Shown here one piece after another: positions 1 to 11,700 of a stretch of DNA of 64,000 bases. A model generated the notes under the pieces. The model searched no databases, was not told where the DNA came from, and saw only the letters and a program-made list of their open reading frames with translations. Each line of letters opens with the position of its first letter. Position 1 is the stretch's first letter. The position numbers and the translations under genes were made by a program. Origin of the DNA: Elgaria multicarinata webbii (lineage: Eukaryota; Chordata; Lepidosauria; Squamata; Anguidae); contig NC_086175.1 of the NCBI RefSeq assembly GCF_023053635.1, positions 121,284,740 to 121,348,739 on the forward strand. Direction: 5' to 3'.

Positions 1-113
1 GCCCTCCAGAAGCTTGGGTTTGCCACTTCCATAATCCCTCACCATTGGCTCTGCTGCCTAATGCCGATGGGAGTTGTAGTCCAAAACACCTGGAGGGCCA
101 CAAGCTGCCCACC
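1..113. repeat. Foldback-F element
   Basis: GCCCTCCAGA at the left and TCTGG-like CACCTGGAGGGCC at the right face each other around a GGGAGTTGTAGTCCAA core. This is a short hAT-type foldback seen many times in the window. It lies in CEP57 intron 5. Confidence 0.6.
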
Positions 114-211
114 CCAGTCGTAACAGGACGAGGGCTAAACGACTAGAAGAATTCTCAGCCTCCACGATGAATCCAAACCTGACCCCAGATGCTGAAGGAA
201 CAGGGACTCAC

Positions 212-328
212 TTCTGCAAGGGATTGCATCGCTGTAAGCCTGGCATATTCTTTCTCCAGCAGATCCAGCCTCTCCAGTTTAGATTTCACGTGGGACTGGT
301 CGAGGATCCTCTCTTTTTCTAACGTGGC
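212..328 (-). CDS. CEP57: CEP57 coding exon 5
   Basis: The acceptor GTCCCAG|GCC and donor CAGAA|GTGAGT bound 117 nt (39 codons, phase 0 both sides). It encodes [20 protein letters not shown] and [19 protein letters not shown]. The next exon expected from human CEP57 (KKMQELEAKL...) lies outside the window. Confidence 0.95.
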
Positions 329-3300
329 CTGGGACGAGACGGGAGAAAAGCAAAACTCTTTGTAGCACAGAGGGAGAAAAGTAATGATGGTAAGAGCTTT
401 GCCTGCTGAATGATGGCCCCGCCTCCTTTGCTGTTGGCTCCACCCCTTTTTGTCTTCAGCCCCACCCATCACTGGAATGCAGCCCCCCCCCCCCCCGAGA
501 GCTTCTCCAAAAGGGAATTCAGCCCCGGGCTGGAAGAGGTTCTGCACTCTCCCATAAGTTGACATAAAGCAGATATGTTACAGTTCTTGGCAAATCATGT
601 GAGATACTGGTTCCCCTCCATTCAGCACTGGTTAGGCCTCATCTTGAGTATTGCGTCCAGTTCTGGGCTCCACACTTCAAGAAGGAAGCAGACAAGCTGG
701 AGCATGTTCAGAGGAGGGCAATGAGGATGATCAGGGGTCTGGAAACAAAGCCCTATGAGGAGAGACTGAAAGAACTGGGCATGTTTAGCCTGGAGAAGAG
801 AAGGCTGAGGGGAGACACGATAGCACTCTTGAAATACTTGAAAGGTTGTCACACAGAGGAGGGCCAGGATCTCTTCTCGATTATCCCAGAGTGCAGGACA
901 TGGAATAATGGGCTCAAGTTACAGGAAGCCAGATTCCGGTTGGACATCAGGAAAAACCTCCTGACTGTTAGAGCAATACAACAATGGAACCCATGACTAG
1001 GGAAGTTGTGGGCTCTTCCACACTAGAGGCCTTCAAGAGGCAGCTGGACAACCACCTGTCAGGTATGCTTTAAGGTGGATTCCTGCAAGAGCAGGGGGTT
1101 GAACTCAATGGCCCTTTCAACTCTACTATTCCATGATTATATGAATGTTTTTATGATCTCAAGAACTTTTTTTATTAATCTTTTCTCTTTTTATTGTGAA
1201 TTTAACAAAACAAAACGAAACAAAACAAATTGTGAAAAGAAAAATGAAAAATAACAGGAAACTACATGCACAGAAATATCAATATTCGATTAAGTACAAC
1301 GTTCTTTGAAAAATGGCAGGGGAAGATTATGCATAAATTTCAAGAAATTAGACCAAATACGCATATTATCTCCAGATCTGGACGAAACCATTCAGCCCCA
1401 AGAGTCCTCCTAGCTTGCCAGCGTGAACAAGGCAAATGACACCAAAGCTGTCTTACCTGTTTCTCTAAGACGGTCGTCTTTTCGAGTTCCGCCTGTGCTA
1501 TCATCTGCTTCATGTACTCCAGCTGCTTTTCCAGGAGGCCGCACCGCGTCTCGGCCCCCACCAGCTGAGACGCCAACTCTGAAGGCAACACACAGGAAGA
1601 GGACGTTAGCGGGTAGCCTGGCCAATTCCCAATCACTATAGGAAAAAGAGGCAACTAACTCTGGCGCTATGAAATGTCAAAAAGGTTTCTTTATTTTTCT
1701 ATACGAAATATAAAACTGTTCTAAAAACTTAAAACCAAACTTGTACAACGCTCAACGTTTCGGATCTTGTGGATCCTTCGTCAGGAGCTGTACAACGAAA
1801 TGAATTACTTTTCTAAGTAACTATACATTCGAAACCTTACAGATTTATTTATTTTTACAAGACCAAAGCCGTGTTCATTCTGTCTCCATCAGCAAACCGT
1901 TTGACTGCTGACGGAGACAGAATGAACACAACTGCGATCTTGTAAAAAAATATCTATAAGGTTTCGAATGTATAGTTACTTAGAAAAGTAATTCATTTTG
2001 TTGTACAGCTCCTGACGAAGGATCCACAAGATCCGAAACGTTGAGCGTTGTACAAGTTTGGTTTTAAGTTTTTAGAACATTTTTATATTTCGTATAGAAA
2101 AATAAAGAAACCTTTTTGACATTTCATAGCACCGGAGCTAGTTGCCTCTTTTTCCTATAGCTTTTTCGTGGTGCTTTCCCCCTCTTTTTTCACATTTTCC
2201 AATCACGCCAGACGGATGCAAGACCGCACATCCTTCCTCTCTAAATGGAAAAATCTGTCCTGGGCCTAGGCTGGTGAAGGTTCACGCTGCAAACGCAACA
2301 CACAGTGGGTCCCGCAGGGACTATTCAGAGCATGCGCTAAGCATCCACAGGCATGGGATAAACTCTCCAAAGTTCTGATGGGCGGAGAGGAAAACTCTGA
2401 GGGACACCTGATGGAGCCCCAAGGAGACATCAAGAATCAGAAGGAATCCCACACCTACGCAGAGGAGATGCATGCCACATAATGGCTCAGTTCAGACAAC
2501 ACATTAGTCAATGCAGTGAGAAAACTCCACTTAACGGTTGAGTTTCTAGGGGGTACCTCCCCATACAACATGTTCTAACTCCACCACTGTGGGATACCGT
2601 GGAGTTAAGTAAAATCCATTGTGATGGTTGATTGACAGTTCCTCTGCCCTTTCTCCTCCCCCAGTCCTCCCGATGGTATGCCATTAGGCATTGCTACAAA
2701 AAAACAATCCCAGCAGCTCTCCTAGAGCGGCACTCCCTCCTTTCGCCGCTCTTGCCAGGGAACTCTGTAGCCAGTGGGAAAAGTCAACTCAACGTCCTGA
2801 GATCCTTGTGATATAGGGCACGATACAAATGTTTTAATAAATAAATAAATAAAACAAAACTCCACGGAGCCTGCCACTCAACACAAACATTGTGCAGGAA
2901 CTCTCCTCTGCACAGTGTTGACATTCTGTGTGGAGTGTTTTCCAAAAAAACTCCACCATTTCATGGACTTTTCCCGCCAGACAATACATTTCTCAACAGT
3001 GGTGTAAAAACTCCACTGTGGAGTTTTAAAACCACCGTTGAGAAGCATGTTGTCCGAGCCAATGTCCAAAGTTGGACTATTTGAACCAACCAGGAACTGG
3101 CTGGCCTAGGAAGAGCAACAGCTGACCTCAATCGTGCACCAGCCTTAGCTTTATAAAGGGGGCCCCACGGAAACCTGTCTGTCAGTTCCACAGCAAGTAT
3201 TGATCCAACTTTATTGAATAAGTCTTCAGCCCATTTCACACACAGTAAACACGTGTTAAAAACAAACAATAAATAAACTAATCATCATGAAACTAACTTA

Positions 3301-5731
3301 TAAAAAGTCTAAAATTGATGTAGTAAAATATTTTAAAAGATAAAAGGCATATACCTTTTGATAAAATGAGTGTTTATGCTCCTATTGAGGCCCCACATGA
3401 TTTAAAAGCTGTTCCATTGCTCATTTAATAGACTTTCCTTTTCCATTTTTCTAAAACTGGCCACCTTAACCGCAAAAGGGCAACGCTCTGAGTCACAAAC
3501 TATTTAGATCCTCTAAGAGGAAATTTAGCTTGTCCTCAATTATCCAGTTTTTCATTCGCCCAAGAAATGGAGACAAATAATGTTCCCTACAACTGGAATA
3601 TAACCAGCGTTTCCAGTAAAGAGTGGGTCAGATGTTCCACTTCAGATGCACCACATATACAAAGTCTGTCTTCTACTGGAATGCCCCAGAATCTTCTTTG
3701 TTGCACCATTGCGTCCATTTGCTTGAATCGGATGTGTAAAGGACATGTGTTGACCCCTTTTCATTGGGAAGAAGAGATATTTTTCTTCCCGAAATTGAGT
3801 TTTAGCCCTCACTAAGCATTGCATAGACCTTGTGTTTGACAGGGCAGCTACGTCCATCTGCGCTCTGGTATCCAGTACACTTAATTTAAAAACATTTCTT
3901 ATATCAGAACTGAGAGCACTTTGAACCTCCACGTAACAATTTTGAGAAACTGTAAAACCAAGATTTTTCTGAGATTTTAACTGCCTGTTCATTTAGGCAT
4001 TTCTTACGAAGCCTAGCTTCACTCCTTTGAACTAGCTTGAACCAATAATTAAATAACCTAAGGTGAATCAGGTCTGAAACTGTTCAGTTCTAACTGTATG
4101 AACCGGAGAGACTCTTGATACACCTAGAATCAAATGTAAAGAACATTTCTGGACCCTTTCAATTCCTATAATTTAAAAGCCTACTCAAAGTTTGAGCATA
4201 AGCAGTTGCTTTCAGCTCATTTCTGTTTGCTTGTAAAATCCAGGTTCCCGCAGATGAAAATACTATTCCCAAATAAGTAAAAGACCCCACCTGCTCTATT
4301 TCATTGGAGTCTAAAAACCACTTATATTGTTTCTTTTTCCTCGGCAAGTAAGAACAATGACGTAGACTGGGCTGCTTCTGGAACTGGAATATGTATTCTA
4401 ATTCCATGAGGCTGCCTGTATGTATTCTAATTCCATGAGCAGTGTTCCTAACGATGGCAGAATCTGTCAATTTCAATTTTGCTCAGGCTCTCATTTTTCC
4501 AACCTTACATTTGTTTTTTCCCCATTTCTGTCTGCATGTTTCTTTTAAATGTTCACATGAAAAATCACATGCATTTTCACATAAAATTTTGCCTGACGTA
4601 CCATTGTTGTATACACTTCCCCCAAAATACACATTGTTTACAAGCAATTTTGCCTGATTTATTTATTTATTTATTGCATTTATATTCCGCCCCATAGCTG
4701 AAGCTCAATGGGCGGTTTACAAAAGTTAAAAACAGTAAACATTAAAAACAAATATACAAAATTTAAAAACAGAAGAAGCCTAAAAACAACAGTATCCTTG
4801 TAAAAGCAGCTATTCTGGGGTCAATTAGAAACAAAGAAACTCAGCCCATGTTGTGAACTCCCTGAGAGAAGAGAAAGGTCTTAACCTGGCACCGAAAAGA
4901 TAACAATGTTGGCGCCAGGCGGGCCTTGTCGGGGAGATCATTCCACAATTGGGGGGCCACCACTGAAAAGGCCCTCTCCCTTGTTGCCATGATGCGTTTT
5001 TGTGTGCCCTTCCCTCTGATAGGTGCATTTTTAGATGTATGTTTTGATTGGAAAACTGCATTGCAAAATCCAGAAGAGTGTAAACCTAGAAAACAAACTG
5101 CATTCTGGTTTGAGTATTGATGCAGGAAGTACAAATTAGGAGCGTTTGCATTCAAATGCAAAGCAAACAAATTTCTCCCCCTATTCCTGAGTGCACACAC
5201 AAACACCCGTATGGTTACCATTTGTGGATGAGCGAAGGAGACACACCGGCATACCATCATTTTTCCTGGACACCTCCCACTTCGAATGCTCTCTTTCCAG
5301 CAGCTGCTCGCTCAGCACCTTCTTATAGTCCGAGGTCTCCCTGGTCAGGCTTTTCACACTCTCCTCTGCTTGAATCCTTTCCAGCTCTAACCGTCGAATT
5401 TTCTCCTGCAGGTTCTTCAGAGCCGAGAAGATAGCTAACGAGAAAAGAAGGCAAATGCAATTAGACCCGTGCACTAACAAGCTTGGGTGATGCAGCAGAG
5501 AGTGAAAGCTTGAGCCTGGCAAGACCCGAGTTCAAAGGGCGCTGAGCACTGAAGCTTACTAGGTGGTCTTGGACCAGTCACAATTCTATCCGGCAGGCCT
5601 ATCCAGTGGAATTTTAGGATGTTTTCAGGATGTTTTAAAAATGTATACTATGTTTTTAATTCAATTTAATGTATTTTATTCTTATTGTTGTTCCTCATCT
5701 CGATCCAAATGAGGCGGGTAAGAAATAAAAT

Positions 5732-5778
<47 letters not shown>

Positions 5779-8700
5779 CTCTACCTAGCCAAACTTCACA
5801 GGGGCAGTTGAGGAGACAACATAGGATGTGCTCACATACGCGGCTGGAGTTCCTTGGAGGAAGGACAGGTTACACATCTGCTAAAGGTGATGAGACGTTG
5901 GTTTTCTGTGGGTGTTACAGAGTTTATTACTTCACTGTACATTTTGCTTCTTTGAAAATCTATTTTAAAGTGTTTTATTCTGTTTTTATTTTATTTTATC
6001 TTGTACTCTGCTCTGAAATTTTCAATGGGGAGCAGTATATAAATATTGTAAATAAACAAATAATAAAGCCTTAGACTTGAGCTGTGACAACATTTGAAAG
6101 ACCTCTGCAGTCCAGCTCCCACTCAGTAACAGGGTTGCTACAAGAGGTTGAGTAGGCAATGGCACCCCTCCAAATTTCTTTCTCACGCACAATCATTTCA
6201 CTACCCGACCCCTCGTTCACTCTCCCCACACACACACACACACTACCCTCTGGAGCTCGCATCTAACCCACCCAGGACACAGACCATTCTTCCATCATCC
6301 ACACACGCCTCCCATCTCCTCTTCTGCAATCTCCATGGGCTCATGGGATCCCTGCAGCTACGCTCTCCAAACTCCATCGGGGCAATTCTTCGCTCCCAAG
6401 CCTCTCTGTGCCTTGCGTTTGCCCCACACTCTCCAGAAAAAAAGGAGCATGGTCTTGTACAGCCCCTTGCTTTGCCCCTTCCCACCCTAATCCTGAGGCT
6501 CATCTGCCTCTTTGCCTGAGAAGCGGCTGCTGGCTACTAGACATGTTTTGATTTGGCTAAAATGGGGGGGGGGGAGGAAGGAATCTGGATCTAGAAGCTC
6601 GTGGATTTCATTATTATTATTATTATTATTATTTAAAAAAACATCCTTCTATTCTGATCTGTTGTGTTTGTGCTGAAATGTACAATAAAAAATAATTTTT
6701 AAAAAGATAAACACTCTCCTCCTATAATGCAAGGGACTGAGGACCTAACGGTGCTATCAACATTCAGAAGGGTGGTATGTAGGCGCCACTTGCAAATGGA
6801 TAAATATATGGATATTTGGTCTGCTTTTATTGAAGTTTATGCATAAGAACATAAGATGTACCCTGATGCTGGATCAGACCAAGGGTCCATCTAGTCCAGC
6901 ACTCTGTTCACACAGTGGCCAACCAGCCATCGGCCAGGGATGAACAAGCAGGACATGGTGCAACAGCACCCTCCCACCCATGTTCCCCAGCAACTAGTGC
7001 ACACAGGCTTATCGCTTCAAATACTGGAGGTAGCACACAACCATGAGGGCTAGTAGCCATTGATAGCCTCCTCCTCCAGGAATTTATCCAACCCCCTTTT
7101 AAAGCCATCCAAATTGGTGCCCATCACTACATCTTGTGGTAGTGAGTTCCATAATTTAACTATGCGCTGTGCATAGTTGCATAACCCACTTTTTCCAGAA
7201 TGCTGTACTCAATTGAAATTGATACCTTTACCGCATGTACGTATGCTATACATACTACTACTTTTTTTGCTTGTTTATTTTTCCTTTATTTTCCTGTTAT
7301 TCTGAACTGTTTTGTTTTGTTTGAAATCTACAATAAAAATTAAGTTAAAAATCATCTTTCTAACACTAACACCCACCCACCCACCGCACACAACTCATCA
7401 CAAACTGTACCCCTGCTCCTGGATACTCTTCACAGTTCAAATCTTAGTCTCCACACGACACTTTGTTGTTGGGAAGCAGCAGTGGCCAAAAACCACATGA
7501 GAGGCTAGCAGGCAGGCAGGGGAGGCTCCTCTGAGGACCACAAGGCAGGTGCTGTTGCTGCTGCTGAAGCTGGGGCAACGATTGATTGATTAGTGGGAGA
7601 TCCAGGACAAATAAAAGGAAGCTCTTCACATGGTGCATAGTTAAATTATGGAACTCACTACCACAAGATGTAGTGATGGCCACCAGCTTGGATGGCTTTA
7701 AAAGAGGGTTGGATAAATTCCTGGAGGCGAAGGCTATCTATGGCTACTATGTGCTATCTCCAGTATTCAAGGCAGTAAGCCTGTGTGCACCAGTTGCTGG
7801 GGAACATGGGTGGGAGGGTGTTGTTGCTGTTGAGTTATGGCTTTAGAAGCTGTTTAGTTATTGCACAGACTGGGTTTCTGGCACATAACCTTTTGTGTTA
7901 AGTCTCTGTCTGGGCCCTACAGAGACTAGCAGAGATTACAGCGGTTCTCAGCCAAGTCAGCAAAGACGTGAATTAAAACAGAGATTTATGTAGGTTAAAA
8001 CAAACCTTTTTTACTGGCAAATAAATATATAATTTAGTTATGGCAGTACAGATACAAATACTTACAAACGGTCAGTCAATACAGCTCACATGAGGGACAT
8101 GGAAGTTATACATGCACTTGAAAACACATTTACTTTTATAGACAACCTGTACAATGATGCAACTCCTTGCAACCCTTAATTGAAGACAATCAGTTAGACA
8201 ATTATTCAATTCTGACACTCAATGTCCAGGTGTAGAGTTGACCTTTAAGTTTCTGCTGAGTCTTCTGTTCCTCCAGATCCTCAGCAATTAACAAATCAAT
8301 GGAAAACATAACCAGGATCCATTCCAGGATCCAACAGTTGCACCATGTCCTGCTTGTTCATCCCTGGCCGATGGCTGCTTGGCCACTGTGTGAACAGAGT
8401 GCTGGACTAGATGGACCCTCGGTCTGACCCAGCAGGGATCTTCTTATGTTGTTCTCCTGCTTTTTCTTTCTGAGGGACCTGGGTAGAAGGCTGTGGCAAG
8501 ACGAGGGCATCACCACTTGAAGTTATACTACAGCAGAGGTGCAGTGATATCACAGCTCAGAGCTAGAGGTGTCTCTTGCTGGGAAATCCGGCTCCTTTTG
8601 GGGCTCAAAGGAGTTTCACGGCATGTGCGACTCGCTTTGCATCTCCAAGCCAAGCTACGGGCTGTTCCCTGAAATCTGGGGACCTTTTTTTGCACTTTCT

Positions 8701-11700
8701 GGGTGGGGGTGGGGGGTGGAGGAGGAGGAGGCTCTGCAATTTGTTCAAATTATGGCTGAATTTGTGCAAAGTTGGGTGCCATCTGCATAACCTATGTAAA
8801 CTGTTCAGACATTTGCACAAATTGCAGGACCGTAAAAAAAAAAAACGCTCAAGATTTCTGGAAAATGTCTGGCTGGGGAATGCTGGGAGTTATAGGACTT
8901 TTTTCTGTCTGGTCCACGCACAGGTTTGTTCCCTTAGCCTTGGGGTTGACGACATGGCTGGGGAAAACAAGAACCGCTTTAGATCATGTAGGGACTAAAA
9001 GTGGTGTTGATTGGTTTGGGGGCTGTTATTATGCTATGGCTTGGCTTGTTTTATTTTAAATGAAGATTTTAATGATTATTGTTTATCATTACCTCTTTGG
9101 GGTTCTTCACCACCAAGGAAACCTACAATGTCTCTTTTTCCCCTGGATGCTCATCCCATTTATACAATGTCTTTTTTAATATAAATATATTTAATATATA
9201 CATACACACACACCTGTCTCAGGAAGCCAATTTCAGCTTGCGTTACATTAGCAAGATTTATAGAAGGCTTTTTTCCCTGGATGCTCATTCCATTTATACA
9301 AATTCCTTCCGTCTGTATTTCATAAACCATCTCCAGGCCTTTTCAGACTCCGCAAACATGATATATAGCCTAACGTAAGAGACTTGGTGGATTTGACGAA
9401 AAGCCTACTTGCTCTGGCATCCTATTGCCTGCATTGGGCAACCAGATGCCATAGGGTAAGCCCATACGCAAGACAGGAGAAAGAGGCTTCTCCCACTGTT
9501 GTGCTACAGCAGTGGTTCCCAAAGTGGGTGGTGGGATTGCATAGGGGGGCATTAAGAGGCAAAGGGGCAGCAGGGAGGTGCTCGAGGTGACCTTTTCTGA
9601 GCAGCGCTTCTCCAGAAGGTCTTAAAACCCAAGGACATTTTTTATAGGAGAAGGTAGTTTGGTCCCAAGCCATATAGGAGAAGAATCCACACATGTATTA
9701 ATACCATTTAAGAAGAGTTCTTTTAACAGTGAATTGAAATTTTTCAAAAGCACCAAAATGCTAATGAAGAGACATACCCTGCTTGGTATGCCCTGCCACG
9801 CCGGCTGCAAAACAGAGGCGTTCGCTCTCTTTTCCCTCCCTCGGTAAGCCTGCAGCGGGTGCTTCGGATTTTGGATAAATATTCAGTTAATTGTTACTGT
9901 TTTGAATTTTATTGTTATTATCTTCCTTAGTGGGTCATTGAAAACTGCTATTCTGAACAATGCTTTTTATAGGGTAGGGTAGGGGGCACTGGGCATGAGT
10001 TTGTGGAACCAAGGGGGCGGTTACCTGAAAAAGTTTGGGAACCACTGTTCTACAGTGATCAGCAGACGGAGGAGGCATGTTGCCTCTGGTCCAAGTGGCA
10101 GCATTTATAGGCCTCCATAAAGCATCAACACCATAAAAAGATTTCTAGATAAAAGACTTGAGCAAACGGAGCTTCTCCTGTCAAGGAGGAAAACACGAGG
10201 TTGTCGTTTCGGGTTCCTCATGCTCCGACATCTGGCTTGGCTGCAAATCTCCCTCATCAATAATTAGCAGGGCCGCTTCTTCTCTGTAACAGGCAACACA
10301 GCACCTTGCCAGCATAATCCTCTTTTAATTAGGTTATCCAAGAGGGAACGCCATTTAGATCTGGGGGCAAGCTCAGCCGTGCCCCGGCCAAAGAACCTCT
10401 GATAGCAATATTCCTAAGCGTCAAGAAGAAACTGGGCAGGACCTGCTCTCTCCCGCGAATGGGTCAAGGCGGAAGAAGATCCATGCAAGTCCAAAATGGG
10501 CTTTAGGGCACTTAAGGGTCAGGTGCCAAGGGAGGGGAAAGGTAATTGTCCCACTGGTCTCCAGCAGTATCAATCATCTGGTCAAGAGTCTGCATTACAT
10601 CAGCAGGACACTAGGAAATGGGGAAAGGAAACTGATCTATATTCTGCCTTGCTGTAATTTTATTTATTTTTGCATTTATATCCCGCCTTTTTTTTCCCCT
10701 CCAAGGCAGCATACATAATCATCCTCCTCTCCATTTTTATCCTCACAATAACAACCCCGTAGGTTGGGCTGAGAGTCTGTGACTGGCCCAGAGTCACCCA
10801 GTGGGTTTCCATGGCCGAGTGAGGACTAGAACCCGGATCTCCTAACTCCCACTCCAACCCTTCAGTCGCTACACCACACAAGCTAAAGTCAAAGCAGGCG
10901 AGCGAACACGTAAATGTTGGCGTTTATGACGCAATGGCAGCTAGATCGTATTGTGAACACAATTGTTGGGGGGCAAAGGGGAAGCAGAAACTACTACGGC
11001 TTTGTACCCCTGTTGCGGCGACTCTGACGAGCGGCCTTCCCCAGCCTCGTGCCTTCCAGAAGTTTGGGATGGCAACTCCCATTAGCCCCAGCCAGAATGG
11101 CCAATGGCTTTGGATTATGGGAGTTGTAGCTCAAAACATCCGGAGGGCACCCCACTGGGGAAGAAGGCAGCGCTATCAGCAGGAATCTATCAGGAAATAA
11201 CAGCACCTTATTATGCCTACGAAGAATCACAAGCAAGCTGGCTGGGCAAACCTCTTTCAGCAAAGAGATCTAGAGAGGGCTTTACTCCAGAGAAGACCCT
11301 GCTTGCCTAACTTGAGGTGGGAGAGGGCACTTGGAGAAGAACGTCCACAGGTGATCATAATGAACACATGGTCACGTTTTACAGTGATCAACAACCTGCA
11401 TTTACCACCTTCCATGGTCTCAGGGATTTGGGAAGGAGAGATGGAAGGAGGTAAAGAGTAAGGGGGGCTCCCAGATGGAAGACTCCCAAGCGCTGCTAGT
11501 CAGCAGGCATCGTGCAGCTGGTCCCCCTTTCCTCCTTAATGGAGTTTTGCGCTAAGAAAAAATGATAGAAGAAGCCGTGGCAGAACACAGAAAGGTTACA
11601 AATGGAAGAAAGCATCATCTGTACCTCTCCTAAAATTCCGTATTTCAGGCAGGGCCACCACACAATAAAAGCCTCATCTGGAAGCATCCAAAGCCTGATA

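Larger units (their letters stand above)
1636..2160. mobile_element. Palindromic element with paired hammerhead-like motifs (Penelope-like candidate)
   Basis: Two arms of about 255 bp are reverse complements with few mismatches around an 11-nt loop (1895-1905). The ends are CTATAGGAAAAAGAGG and its complement. Each arm carries CTGACGA, a GGATC/GATCC hairpin, then GAAACGTT, the layout of a type I hammerhead ribozyme; see the separate entries. Penelope-like elements are known to carry hammerheads and often sit as inverted partial copies, so that family is the best guess. No protein-coding part or clear target duplication is present. Confidence 0.55.
1579..5254 (-). other. CEP57 intron 3
   Basis: Holds the palindromic element at 1636-2160, a family C element with an L2 end (2490-3060), an unclassified LINE (about 3185-4490) and an L2 end (4654-4995). 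The stretches 2161-2490 and 4995-5250 show nothing I recognise. Confidence 0.8.
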
